Part shown: in pieces, positions 52,607 through 61,761 of the stretch
How the letters are laid out: each line of letters opens with the position of its first letter
How positions within the stretch are numbered: position 1 is the first letter of the stretch
Assembly: GCF_014873495.1 (NCBI RefSeq)
Contig: NZ_JADBGF010000001.1
Location: 6,758,001 to 6,822,000, forward strand
Source: Streptomyces stelliscabiei
Lineage (GTDB): Bacteria; Actinomycetota; Actinomycetes; Streptomycetales; Streptomycetaceae
DNA length: 64,000 bases
Reading direction: 5' to 3'
The notes under the pieces: generated by a model
The model's input: the letters and a program-made list of their open reading frames with translations, nothing else
Database searches by the model: none
Told to the model about the DNA's origin: nothing
Translations under genes and position numbers: made by a program

Positions 52607-53714
52607 CCAGCAGTCGTCCAGGAACGACCTGTTGCGGCGGTTCGCCGAGTCGGGCCGGAACCATCCCTACCTGGCATTCACTCTCAACTCGATCTGCAAT
52701 CTCGACTGCGTCTTCTGCAAGCCACGGTGCATGCCCGACTACGGGCACAAGGACAAGACGCTCACCGTCTCCGACTACGCGGGCATCGCGAACGAGGCCG
52801 GGCTCTGGGGCATCCGCAAGGCGCACTGCTCAGGCGGGGAGCCGACGCTGCGTGCCGACATCCTCGACATCATCGGAGCGCTCTCCGACGGGCTCGGCGA
52901 CGAGGCGACCGTCGGCATGACCAGCCACGGCAACCTGCGCCGCGGCCTGACCGTGGACGAGTTGCACAATGCCGGGCTCACGTACCTGAACATCAGTCTG
53001 CACAGCCTCGATCCCGCACGGTCTACCGAGATCATGGGCGGCGGCGACCCACGAGTCGCCCGCGCAACGATCGGCCGCGCACTCGAACTCGGCCTCAAAG
53101 TCAAGATCAACTGTGTGCTCCAGCGGTCGTACCTGGACGACGCCTTCGGTGTCGCTGAACTCGCCAAGCGACTCCCCATCGCCGTACGGCTGATCGAACT
53201 GCAGCGCATCGGACCGGCGGAGGCGCTGTTCCCCACGGAGTTCGTGTCTGAGGCGGAGGTCCGCGAACGCCTCCACGCCTGGTTCGAGAAGGCCGGCGAG
53301 ATCTCCCGGACCGAGTTGGGAGTGCGAAGCCCGGGCCAGTACCTGCGGCCGCCCGGCTGGGCGGGCTCCATCGGGTTCATCTCCAACTCCTCCTGCGCCA
53401 CCTGCTCCGACGCCAACCGCATCAAGGTCACGCCCACCGGCATCGCCCGGCCCTGCATCCTGCACAACCGCGACATCGCCCTGAAGCAGCACCTCGCGGA
53501 CGGCACCATGGCCGACGCCTACGCCCACCTCTTCAACGCCATGCTCGAACGGGACAGCAACGAGGCCTGGCAGGGCTTCCACTACGTCGACTACGACCTT
53601 CGCTGGGACCGCATGGAGCGACCGCAGGGCGTGCCCGTCCTTCCCTTGCTGCCCGTGGCCAGCGGTACGGGTGGGGGCTGCTCACTTCGCCGACCCGGAG
53701 GTGAATCCGAGTGA
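52593..53714 (+). CDS. MoaA-like radical SAM enzyme
   Basis: 373 residues. Radical SAM cluster SICNLDCVFCKP (Cys35, 39, 42), the SAM motif HCSGGEPTLR, and a C-terminal second cluster (SSCATCSDANRIKV, then ARPCILHN), just as in MoaA. In MoaA this second cluster binds GTP. The substrate here is presumably another nucleotide or a peptide. ATG after GGAGG; overlaps the previous gene by 14 bases. Confidence 0.85.
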   Translation: MPPTDQQSSRNDLLRRFAESGRNHPYLAFTLNSICNLDCVFCKPRCMPDYGHKDKTLTVSDYAGIANEAGLWGIRKAHCSGGEPTLRADILDIIGALSDGLGDEATVGMTSHGNLRRGLTVDELHNAGLTYLNISLHSLDPARSTEIMGGGDPRVARATIGRALELGLKVKINCVLQRSYLDDAFGVAELAKRLPIAVRLIELQRIGPAEALFPTEFVSEAEVRERLHAWFEKAGEISRTELGVRSPGQYLRPPGWAGSIGFISNSSCATCSDANRIKVTPTGIARPCILHNRDIALKQHLADGTMADAYAHLFNAMLERDSNEAWQGFHYVDYDLRWDRMERPQGVPVLPLLPVASGTGGGCSLRRPGGESE

Positions 53715-54811
53715 CCACGGCTCGTTCCACCGCGTCGTACGCGCAGCTCGGCGTCGTCTACGCCGAGCAGTTGGCCGCCCAGGACGTCACCGCGAGCATG
53801 CTCACGCACAAGTGGCAGGCCGACGACCTCATCGCACCGCACTCGGACATCGACATCCGCGTCGTCCTCGACGAGACCCCTGCCTCATGGTGGGAGTGGA
53901 ATGAGCGGCTGGCCACCGCCCACCACCGGGCGGTACTCCTGGATCCATCCCACAGCCGACTGCTCGAACATCCACCCGGGTTCGCGTTCACTACGGGCGA
54001 GCTCGATCGGAACCAGGTGTCACCAGCCGAGACCTCCACCTGGAGCCTGGTCACGGGCAGCGCGGCCACTCTCGGGCGGTGGCAGTCCCGTGCGCAGATG
54101 ATGCCCTGGAGCCGCGCGGACGAGAGGTTCTATCGCGGGATCCTCGACGCACGGATCGGAGGCCGCTACCAACTCGACAAGGACAGCGCCGACAACGTCC
54201 ACCACGACCTCGACGGCTACCGAAGGCACTGCGTCGCCTGGCACTACGTGGCGCCGTGCTGGTTCGCGTCGGCGGCCCTCGCCACCCGTACCCGCGGCCC
54301 CGGGAAGACGGCAGCCCTCAGCCAGTGGCATCCTGGCGAACTCGAGGTCCTTGCCGAGGCGATCCTCCGCCTGTCCGCCACGTCCTCGGATCCGGAGCCT
54401 TCTCCCACGCAGCTACTGCGCTCGGCCCACGTCGCCGTGGACGCCGTACTGCGACGCACACCGCGCCCCAGGCCGCTGCCGGAGGGGTCGGAAGCGGAGG
54501 CGGAGGCCTGGACCACCACCGCCGGCATGCTCCGCGTACGTGCCGCACGCTGGATCTACTACCTGGATCCTCCGCCGGAGACCGCGACCGGCTACTTGAT
54601 CGCTCGCGAGGAGAAGGAACTCCGTTCCGCCAGGAACACCTTGACCCGCCTCGCCGACCGGACCTCCGGTGACGACGCGCTGCTCGTGAAGGCCATGACG
54701 GAGCTGCTGCCACCAGGCCCGACCACGGCGAGCACCCTTCACGACCTCCTCGCCCTGTGGAGTCGTCACCGCTCCGTCGTCGAGGACTTCCTCTCCGCCC
54801 ACTCCACGTGA
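53711..54811 (+). CDS. Nucleotidyltransferase-like protein
   Basis: 366 residues. Near the N terminus, APHSDIDIRVVLDE (Asp46, Asp48) resembles the metal site of minimal DNA polymerase beta-type nucleotidyltransferases, though the GS motif is not clear. The rest is helical (LRSAHVAVDAVLRRTPRP, LRSARNTLTRLADRTS). It may attach a nucleotide to the product or to its carrier. GTGA overlap with the radical SAM gene. Confidence 0.6.
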   Translation: MTTARSTASYAQLGVVYAEQLAAQDVTASMLTHKWQADDLIAPHSDIDIRVVLDETPASWWEWNERLATAHHRAVLLDPSHSRLLEHPPGFAFTTGELDRNQVSPAETSTWSLVTGSAATLGRWQSRAQMMPWSRADERFYRGILDARIGGRYQLDKDSADNVHHDLDGYRRHCVAWHYVAPCWFASAALATRTRGPGKTAALSQWHPGELEVLAEAILRLSATSSDPEPSPTQLLRSAHVAVDAVLRRTPRPRPLPEGSEAEAEAWTTTAGMLRVRAARWIYYLDPPPETATGYLIAREEKELRSARNTLTRLADRTSGDDALLVKAMTELLPPGPTTASTLHDLLALWSRHRSVVEDFLSAHST

Positions 54812-54826
54812 CCAAAGGGGCTCTCC

Positions 54827-55639
54827 ATGACGTCCTCCGTGCTGTCCAACGCGCAAAGGACCCTCAAGACCGCGAAAATCAAGATCACGACCAAGTGCAA
54901 CCGCCACTGCGACTTCTGCATCTTCGCCGAAGGCGGCCAAGGCGAGAACATGCCGCTGGACACGTTCAGGCAGGTCCTCGACCGCCTCGGACAGATCCCA
55001 TTCCGACAGCTGCACATCAACGGCGGAGAACCCACCGTCCACCGCGACTTCAGCGAGCTCAGCGGCCTGGCCCGTGACTGCTTCCCGGAGCAGATCATGG
55101 TGCTCGGCTCCAACGCGATCACCCTGGCCCGCAACGAGCGCCTCCTCCAGGCGACCCTCGCGCACTACGACCAAGTCCTGATCGGCTGCGACGAGGAGCA
55201 CGACAACTACGACGAGGTCAGCGCCGTCGTCCCCGTACTCCGTGACGCCGGAAAGACCGTCGTCATCAACAGCGTGCTGGAGGCCATCGCCCCCGACCGC
55301 CTCAGCCAACTGGCCGCCCTGTGCGACGAGTACGGCGCCATCCACGTCACCAACCACGTCCACCACATCGACGTCGGCCAGCCCGCCAACGATCTCGGCG
55401 GCCTCTGCGACCGCAACGTCGACCAGCACCTCATGATCGAGGTCGACGGCGACTGCTACCGGTGCTTCAACGCCATGGCCAAGAACGACAGCGAGTTCAC
55501 GGTCTGGGACGACGACTTCGCCACCAAGGTCTTCGCGCCGCGCCGCGAGCACTACGACTTCTGCCTGAAGTGCCATGAGTACAGGGACTCGGGCCTTCAG
55601 GTCGTCCCCTCCCTCGCCCATCGCACGGCTTCCGTCTGA
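54827..55639 (+). CDS. Radical SAM enzyme with SPASM-like C-terminal cysteines
   Basis: 270 residues. TTKCNRHCDFCIFAEG (Cys24, 28, 31), LHINGGEPTVH, then a Cys set near the C terminus (GGLCDRN, GDCYRCFNAM, FCLKCHEY) that could hold an auxiliary cluster. Short for a SPASM protein. ATG with GGGGCTC-type spacing after the previous gene, 15 bases away. Confidence 0.85.
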   Translation: MTSSVLSNAQRTLKTAKIKITTKCNRHCDFCIFAEGGQGENMPLDTFRQVLDRLGQIPFRQLHINGGEPTVHRDFSELSGLARDCFPEQIMVLGSNAITLARNERLLQATLAHYDQVLIGCDEEHDNYDEVSAVVPVLRDAGKTVVINSVLEAIAPDRLSQLAALCDEYGAIHVTNHVHHIDVGQPANDLGGLCDRNVDQHLMIEVDGDCYRCFNAMAKNDSEFTVWDDDFATKVFAPRREHYDFCLKCHEYRDSGLQVVPSLAHRTASV

Positions 55640-55662
55640 CCACCCTCTTCCCGGAGGTCCCC

Positions 55663-57390
55663 ATGCCCGCAGCGCTCGGTCTGAACTTCCACCACGACAC
55701 CTCCGCCTGCCTCGTCGTCGACGGGCGCATCTACGCGGCCGAGGAAGAGCGATGGAGCGGCGTCAAACACAACCGCACCACACGCAAGGGCATCCTCAGC
55801 ACCCCCACCCATGCCCTCGACTGGTGCCTGCGGTCCGCCGGCATCAGCGTCGACGACATCGACCACGTGTGGACCCCGTCCATGCGGCCTTCCCCCCGGC
55901 ATGGATCGTGGGTGTCCACGGAACAGACCGAACTCGCCGCCCTGCTCCCCGAGACGCTCGGGCAGCGGCTGCAGCTCATCTCCCACCACACCGCCCACGT
56001 CCTGGCCGGCTATCTGCTCTCCGGCCAGGAACACGCCGCCGGACTGGTTATCGACGCGGGCGGTTCCGTCCTCGGCACGGACATCGCATCGGGACGCGAA
56101 CGGATCACCGGCTACGACCTGACGCCGGACAGCATCGACCGCGTCCACCAGGTCGCACCAGCCATCGCCCCCGGCCCGTCCGGACCCGTGCGCACCCACC
56201 CGTCCCTCGGCCACTTCTACCGCAACCTCGCGCTGCGGGTGATTCCGCCAGGCAACGAAGTCGAGGGCAGCATGATGGCCCTGGCCGCGTTCGGGGATCC
56301 GGACCGCTACTACAAGGAACTCCGCGACCTCGTCCATCTCGGCGAGCACGGACACGTACACATCGTGGCGCCTTGGGGCTCGTACGACGCCGACACCCCG
56401 CTCAGGATCGAAGGCACCATCTGGACCGCGCGGTCTGCCGACTCGAAGCCGCTGGACACCCGCGCCGACCTGGCCGCGGCGGCACAGCGGGTCTTCGCAG
56501 AGGCGGTCATCCACGTGGCCCGTCATCTGCGCCACCTCACGGCCGCCCACACACTGGTCTTCTCCGGCGGCTGCGCCCTGAACTCCCATCTCAACGGCAC
56601 CCTCACCGAGGAATCCGGCTTCGAGAACCTGTTCGTCGCCCCGGCGCCGCACGACGCCGGCACCGCGGTCGGCGCCGCCCTTTACGCCTGGAACTACATC
56701 CTCCGACAACCCCTTCTGCCGAAGCCCGAGGACGCCGACTGGGGCCCGCTCCCCGGTCCGGTGCCCGACGGAGCGCTGGCGGGCGGCTACCGCAGCGTCT
56801 CCGGCCTCGGTGAACGGCTGATCCCCACCGTCGCCGCGCTCCTCGCAGACCACCACGTCGTCGGCTGGGTACGGGGCGGCATGGAGTTCGGGCCGAGGGC
56901 CCTCGGTCACCGCTCGATCCTCGCCCACCCCGGCAAGGCGGAAACCAAGACCCGCCTGAACGCCCTCAAACAGCGAGCCGACTACCGCCCGTTGGCGCCC
57001 TTGGCACTGGCCGAGGAAGCCGACGCGTGGTTTCTCGGCGACGGCGACCCGTTCATGAACCGCGTCGTACGCGCAAGGCACTGCAAGTCCGACCGGATGC
57101 CCGCGGTTGTCCACCACGACGGAACCGCCCGTCTCCAGACCGTGGGCCGAGGGCACTCGGGCGTGCGCCCGCTCCTGGAGGATTTCCACCGGCTCACCGG
57201 CGTGCCCGTCCTCCTGAACACCTCCCTGAATTTCAAGGGAACGCCCATCCTCCGCACTGCCGAGCAGGCCGTCACCGCCGCGGTCGAGCTCGGTCTCGAC
57301 GCCTTGGTCGTGGAGGACACGCTGGTCCTCGCCCCACATGTGCGGCTCGACACGGCCCTGACGGCCCCCGACGGAACGGACCGCGCATGA
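55663..57390 (+). CDS. O-carbamoyltransferase (NodU/CmcH/TobZ family)
   Basis: 575 residues. ALGLNFHHDTSACLVVDGRI, AAEEERWSGVKHN and LISHHTAHVLAGYLLSG (metal-binding His) form the Kae1-like N-terminal domain; VFSGGCALNSHLNG and GWVRGGMEFGPRALGHRSIL lead to a C-terminal YrdC-like domain. Transfers carbamoyl from carbamoyl phosphate via carbamoyl-AMP to a hydroxyl, usually of a sugar. GGAGG seven bases upstream of ATG. Confidence 0.92.
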   Translation: MPAALGLNFHHDTSACLVVDGRIYAAEEERWSGVKHNRTTRKGILSTPTHALDWCLRSAGISVDDIDHVWTPSMRPSPRHGSWVSTEQTELAALLPETLGQRLQLISHHTAHVLAGYLLSGQEHAAGLVIDAGGSVLGTDIASGRERITGYDLTPDSIDRVHQVAPAIAPGPSGPVRTHPSLGHFYRNLALRVIPPGNEVEGSMMALAAFGDPDRYYKELRDLVHLGEHGHVHIVAPWGSYDADTPLRIEGTIWTARSADSKPLDTRADLAAAAQRVFAEAVIHVARHLRHLTAAHTLVFSGGCALNSHLNGTLTEESGFENLFVAPAPHDAGTAVGAALYAWNYILRQPLLPKPEDADWGPLPGPVPDGALAGGYRSVSGLGERLIPTVAALLADHHVVGWVRGGMEFGPRALGHRSILAHPGKAETKTRLNALKQRADYRPLAPLALAEEADAWFLGDGDPFMNRVVRARHCKSDRMPAVVHHDGTARLQTVGRGHSGVRPLLEDFHRLTGVPVLLNTSLNFKGTPILRTAEQAVTAAVELGLDALVVEDTLVLAPHVRLDTALTAPDGTDRA

Positions 57391-57992
57391 CCAGTACCCC
57401 CGCCGTGACAGACGAACTCGGCTTCAAGGACTGGCCGGAGCCGGAACGAGCACGTGGGCGGCTCGCCGCGATCCTCGCCACGACGGTCTACGCCGGTCAC
57501 GTCCGTGACCAGGGATCGCCCTACATCAACCACCCAGTGCGCGTCGTGACCGTCCTGAAGGACGAACTGGGTGTCACCGATCCCCAACTGCTCATCCTCG
57601 GCTTGCTGCACGACGCGCTGGAGATCGCGCCGTCGGCTGAGCGCCTCATAGCGTCCCAGCTGGGCCCAGCCCTCACACAACGGCTGCGTTCCATGACCCC
57701 CGATCACCGGCTGGAGCAGCGCCCCAAGCAGCCGTGGGACTCGGACGTCTGGCACAACAAGATCAGGTGCCTCGGCCCGGAGGAACTGCTCATCCGTCTC
57801 GCCGACCGCATCGACAACCTGCGCGACCTTCGACACTCGCCGGACCCTGACCGCCGGGCGCGCTTCCTTGACAGCCTGACCAGCACCTACCTGCCGCTCG
57901 CCGAGGCGTCCCGCGATGTGAGTCCACCACTACGAGCCGCGTACGAGGTGCTCCACGCCGACTACCGACAGCAAGCGGAGGCGAGCAGGTGA
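57387..57992 (+). CDS. RelA/SpoT-type HD hydrolase
   Basis: 201 residues, similar to small alarmone hydrolases. VYAGHVRDQGSPYINHPVRV, LGLLHDALEIAPS and LLIRLADRIDNLRDLRHSP give the H...HD...D manganese site. There is no synthetase domain. In a biosynthetic context it may remove a pyrophosphate or 3'-phosphate from a nucleotide intermediate. ATGA overlap with the carbamoyltransferase gene. Confidence 0.8.
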   Translation: MTSTPAVTDELGFKDWPEPERARGRLAAILATTVYAGHVRDQGSPYINHPVRVVTVLKDELGVTDPQLLILGLLHDALEIAPSAERLIASQLGPALTQRLRSMTPDHRLEQRPKQPWDSDVWHNKIRCLGPEELLIRLADRIDNLRDLRHSPDPDRRARFLDSLTSTYLPLAEASRDVSPPLRAAYEVLHADYRQQAEASR

Positions 57993-58981
57993 CCCCAGTC
58001 GTCCACTCCATGTCGCCGCAGGGCCGCACCGGAGGCCGCGTCTACCTCCGCATGATCCATGAGGTCACAGCCAACTCGATCGAATGGCGCACGGTGCCGG
58101 ACTACAAACGCACCTACACGGTCCGCCGAGGACGGAAGGTGCGCCACCTGGCCCGCCTCGCCCCCCGCGTCCGCGAACTCAGAGACGAGCCGGGCGCGTT
58201 CCTCTGGGACGACCTGAGCATCCTGTTCTTCACCCCGGAGATGCGGGCCCGGACCGTCTTCGTCTTCCACCACTACGAGCCCCTCCAGTTTGACTCCTGG
58301 CCCCTCGAACCGCTGCTGTGGCGCAGGCTCTTCGCGGTTCTGCCCTTTTGCCGTGCGGTGGTGTGCGTCGCCCCATCCTGGGCGGCATTCCTGAGGGAGC
58401 ACGGAGTGGACAACGTCCAGGTGATCTACAACGCCTTCGACCTCGCCGAGATCGACGGAGTCCGCGGCATGGACCCGGCCGAAAGTAAGGCCCGCCTCGG
58501 TCTCCCGCAGGACGAGATCATCGTCTACGCGGGCAAAGCTGTGCACTGGAAAGGCATCGAGACGGTCGCCACGGCCATCGAGGGCGAACCCGGGCTCCGT
58601 CTCGTGACCACCGGGAGCAACACTATGGGCTCCCCGGGACTCCACTTCGACCTGCCTCGTCCCCGGTACCTCGAACTGCTGCGGGCCTGCGACGTCGGGG
58701 TCTTCACCCCGCGCATGCGGGAAGGGTGGAGCCGGTGCGCCGCAGAAGCGCTGCTCCTGGGCATGCCGTGCCTCATCCAGCCGATCGCCGGACTCGGTGA
58801 CCTCGCGCGTCTGACCGAGCAGCCGCCCCTGGATCCGCGTCGGCTCGCTCAGCAGATACGGGATCGGGCGGACGCTGCGCCCGCCGAGTCGAAGACCGTG
58901 TACGAGACGCTGGCTCGCTTCGACACGACGTACTTCCGCGACGCATGGTCCCGCCTCCTCGCGCAGGCGGCGGGACCATGA
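57989..58981 (+). CDS. GT4-family glycosyltransferase (second)
   Basis: 330 residues, GT-B fold. C-lobe has IIVYAGKAVHWKGIETVATA and VGVFTPRMREGWSRCAAEAL with the E-x7-E-like pair, then GMPCLIQPIAG. Less conserved than the first glycosyltransferase. Last gene of the plus arm (GTGA overlap upstream) and ends 11 bases from the converging gltX-type gene. Confidence 0.8.
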   Translation: MTPVVHSMSPQGRTGGRVYLRMIHEVTANSIEWRTVPDYKRTYTVRRGRKVRHLARLAPRVRELRDEPGAFLWDDLSILFFTPEMRARTVFVFHHYEPLQFDSWPLEPLLWRRLFAVLPFCRAVVCVAPSWAAFLREHGVDNVQVIYNAFDLAEIDGVRGMDPAESKARLGLPQDEIIVYAGKAVHWKGIETVATAIEGEPGLRLVTTGSNTMGSPGLHFDLPRPRYLELLRACDVGVFTPRMREGWSRCAAEALLLGMPCLIQPIAGLGDLARLTEQPPLDPRRLAQQIRDRADAAPAESKTVYETLARFDTTYFRDAWSRLLAQAAGP

Positions 58982-58992
58982 TCAGGAAGTGA

Positions 58993-60408
58993 TCAGCCGG
59001 CGAGCTTCGCCAGCGCGGCGTCGATCCGGGCGAGTGTGCGGTCCTTGCCGAGGACCTCCAGGGACTCGAAGAGGGGCAGACCGACCGTGCGGCCCGTGAC
59101 CGCGACGCGCACCGGGGCCTGGGCCTTACCCAGCTTCAGGCCGTGCTCCTCGCCCGCGGCCAGGACCGCCTCCTTGAGGGACTCGGGGCTGGTCCAGTCG
59201 GCCGTCTCCAGCTTGGCTCGGGCCGTGGTGAGGAGAGCCACAGGGTCGCCCTTCATCGCCTTGTCCCAGGACGCCTCGTCCTCCACCGGCTCCTTCAGGA
59301 ACAGGAAGTCGACGTTGGCCGTGATGTCCGACAGGACGGCCACGCGTGTCTGGGCGTGAGGGGCGATCGCCTCCCACGCGGCCTGGTCGAAGTTTTCGGG
59401 CGCCCAGTTGGCGTACGGGGCGAGCAGCCACGGCTCGCATGCCTCGACGAACTTCTCCAGCGGCAGGGCGCGGATGTACTCGCCGTTGAAGGCGGTCAGC
59501 TTCTTGATGTCGAAGAAGGCCGGCGAGGTGTTCACGTCCTCGACGCGGAACTTCTGCTCCAGCTCCTTGTACGGGCGGAGCTCGATGTCGTCCCCAGGGC
59601 CCCAGCCGAGCAGCATCAGGTAGTTGGTCATTGCCTCCGGCAGGTAACCCTCGGCGAGGTAGTCCTCAAGAGCGACCTTGTCCCGGCGCTTGGACAGCTT
59701 CTGCCGCTTCTCGTTCACGATCACCGGCAGGTGCGCCCACACTGGGGCCTTCGCGCCGAGCGCCTCCCACAGCAGCTGCTGCTTGGGCGTGTTCGACAGG
59801 TGCTCGTCGCCACGGATGACCAGGGTGATGCCCTCGTCGAGGTCGTCGACCACGTTGGCGATAAGGAAGACCGGGGAGCCGTCGCCGCGGGCGATGACGA
59901 AGTCCTCGATCGCCGAGTTCGGGAAGGAGGGCTCACCCCGGATCAGGTCCACGACGACCGTCTCGCCCTCAGTGGGCGTGCGGAACCGCAGCGCCCGGCC
60001 CTGCACGTACTCCAGACCCCGGTCCCGGCAGAAGCCGTCGTAGCCGAGGTGCTGCGAACCGGTGCGCTCCTGGAGCTGCTCACGGGTGCAGTCGCAGTAG
60101 TACGCGCGGCCCTGCGTGTAGAGCTGCTGGGCGGCCTCGCTGTGACGGTCGGCGTTCTGCGACTGGAAGTACGGACCCTCGAAGGCGGGATCGTCCTTGG
60201 AGATCCCGATGGACGCGAGCGCGCTGATGATGCCGTCGATCCACTCCGGCTTGTTGCGGGCCGCGTCGGTGTCCTCGATCCGCAGAACGAACTTGCCCCC
60301 TGACTGTCGTGCGACGGCCCAGTTGTAGAGAGCCGACCGGGCCCCGCCAACATGGAACATTCCAGTCGGGGACGGGGCGAAACGCACGCGTGTGGAGGCT
60401 GTAGACAT
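58993..60408 (-). CDS. gltX: Glutamyl-tRNA synthetase, divergent type
   Basis: 471-residue class Ib synthetase. HIGH region [20 protein letters not shown] near 10-30 and KMSKS-like [12 protein letters not shown] near 240 are present, as is a Cys pair in [17 protein letters not shown]. The housekeeping actinobacterial enzyme usually reads PSPTGNPHVGLVRTALFNW here, so this is likely a second, divergent GluRS. It could supply Glu-tRNA to biosynthesis or resist an inhibitor. Confidence 0.9.
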   Translation of the reverse strand: MSTASTRVRFAPSPTGMFHVGGARSALYNWAVARQSGGKFVLRIEDTDAARNKPEWIDGIISALASIGISKDDPAFEGPYFQSQNADRHSEAAQQLYTQGRAYYCDCTREQLQERTGSQHLGYDGFCRDRGLEYVQGRALRFRTPTEGETVVVDLIRGEPSFPNSAIEDFVIARGDGSPVFLIANVVDDLDEGITLVIRGDEHLSNTPKQQLLWEALGAKAPVWAHLPVIVNEKRQKLSKRRDKVALEDYLAEGYLPEAMTNYLMLLGWGPGDDIELRPYKELEQKFRVEDVNTSPAFFDIKKLTAFNGEYIRALPLEKFVEACEPWLLAPYANWAPENFDQAAWEAIAPHAQTRVAVLSDITANVDFLFLKEPVEDEASWDKAMKGDPVALLTTARAKLETADWTSPESLKEAVLAAGEEHGLKLGKAQAPVRVAVTGRTVGLPLFESLEVLGKDRTLARIDAALAKLAG

Positions 60409-60732
60409 GCCTGCAAGCCTACCGATTTCCAACGGCTGCTCGGCCGCTGCAGACGATCACATTATTCGGCCCGTCGGAGATCTTGTGATGCCGTCCGGCT
60501 GAGGTGGGCATCCACCGCGCGCGTGATGCTGCGTCCTGTGGCGATCTGCTTGTTGCTGAGCACGTCGGGAATCACCGTGAAGCCCTGCTGACGGAAGGAA
60601 GTCCTCGTCTCGTCAGTGATGGTTCGGCATGCCGTTCAGTTCACCAGGCAGCGTCTTGCCCAGCAACCAAATTGCCCTGGCTGTCCGCGCCGACAGAATC
60701 GCTCCACACAGCGCGACCCGGCACATGCATGT
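60409..60732. other. Gene-free stretch upstream of the GluRS gene
   Basis: About 320 bases with only short overlapping frames on both strands and irregular codon use. The GluRS promoter should lie within the first 150 bases; no clear box or attenuator is seen. Confidence 0.4.
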
Positions 60733-61515
60733 TCAGTCTGGAGCTGATCCACGACAGCGTTTGTAGACGTGCCAAGCCGTGGACTCACTGATGCCGAACG
60801 CGGCGCCGAGTTGGGCGTACGTGGACCCGCTCTGCTCACGCATCCCTACGAGGTCAGCTTCCTGTTCACTGGTGAGTGCATGTCGTCCGCCCCGCCCGGT
60901 GGCTGGAACAGGGGGCGGATCGGTGAGGTGACGCCAGGTTGCCCCCCGTACTGCCGCTCGGACCGTTGCGTACTCCAGGCGAAACTTGTCAGCAAGCGAT
61001 CGCAAGGAAGCGCCTCCAGCATGCGCCCGCCGCATCTCTCCCACTGACGCCGCGGTCAGGAGCACACCTGGGCGACGCGGCTCTCCGGGGAGGTCCTCCG
61101 GGACCTGACCACCGACATGTCCCCAGGTGACGCCCCTGATCGCATCGTGAACAGTGTTGTAGGGAAGGCCGTTTCTCGTTGCGAGATAGCGCACCGACGC
61201 GCCATCAGCGTGCTCGCGCCTCAACCTACGCACGTGATCTTCATTCAGGACGGTCGGGCTGGGCTGATCCGGATCAGCGGGCATGGGCCGGCTGATCGGC
61301 GGTGGATCGTCCACGCGCCGCCAGGTGGCGCCATAGACCGCCTTTGAGAGCGCTCTACTGCTCACTCCGATCGCACGTGCGAGGTGATCTACCGAAGCCC
61401 CGCTTCGTACCTGCCGCCGGGCGTCACGAACCAGCTCCTCCGTGAGAACCCTTCGACCGCCGAGGTGCTCCCGCGGTGAGCCGTCGGAATGCCCATCCGA
61501 AGCATGTGGCGACAC
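60733..61515 (-). CDS. Protein of four tandem HTH modules
   Basis: 260 residues from GTG with GGGGAG seven bases upstream. Four similar units of about 50 residues: VLTEELVRDARRQVRSGASV, VLNEDHVRRLRREHADGASV, LLTAASVGEMRRAHAGGASL and ALTSEQEADLVGMREQSGST. The first three end in a turn like GATWRRVDDPPP, GVTWGHVGG or GATWRHLTDPPP. Each unit looks like a resolvase/homing-type HTH (for example LARAIGVSSRALSKAVYGAT). A DNA-binding protein with no other domain. Confidence 0.7.
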   Translation of the reverse strand: MSPHASDGHSDGSPREHLGGRRVLTEELVRDARRQVRSGASVDHLARAIGVSSRALSKAVYGATWRRVDDPPPISRPMPADPDQPSPTVLNEDHVRRLRREHADGASVRYLATRNGLPYNTVHDAIRGVTWGHVGGQVPEDLPGEPRRPGVLLTAASVGEMRRAHAGGASLRSLADKFRLEYATVRAAVRGATWRHLTDPPPVPATGRGGRHALTSEQEADLVGMREQSGSTYAQLGAAFGISESTAWHVYKRCRGSAPD

Positions 61516-61761
61516 GTAAACACTCCCCACTCCCAATGCCTGAGCTGGGCAGGAGGACTCGGGCTGCGGCAGTATCGCCGTGGAGAGCGATGTGCGGCCG
61601 GAGGTCTCCGCCGCGATCAGATGTACGCAGACAACGTCTACGGGCCTACTCCGACCGTATGCGTCTTCTGCCCACGGCCGGCCACCCTGCTGGCGATGGG
61701 CGCGTTTACCGACGCACTTGCGTGATGGGGATCTCTGAAATTCGCACAGTCTCATCATCGA

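Noticed and set aside
55597-57339. Minus-strand 580-codon frame
   Set aside because: Antisense shadow of the carbamoyltransferase, which has full family motifs.
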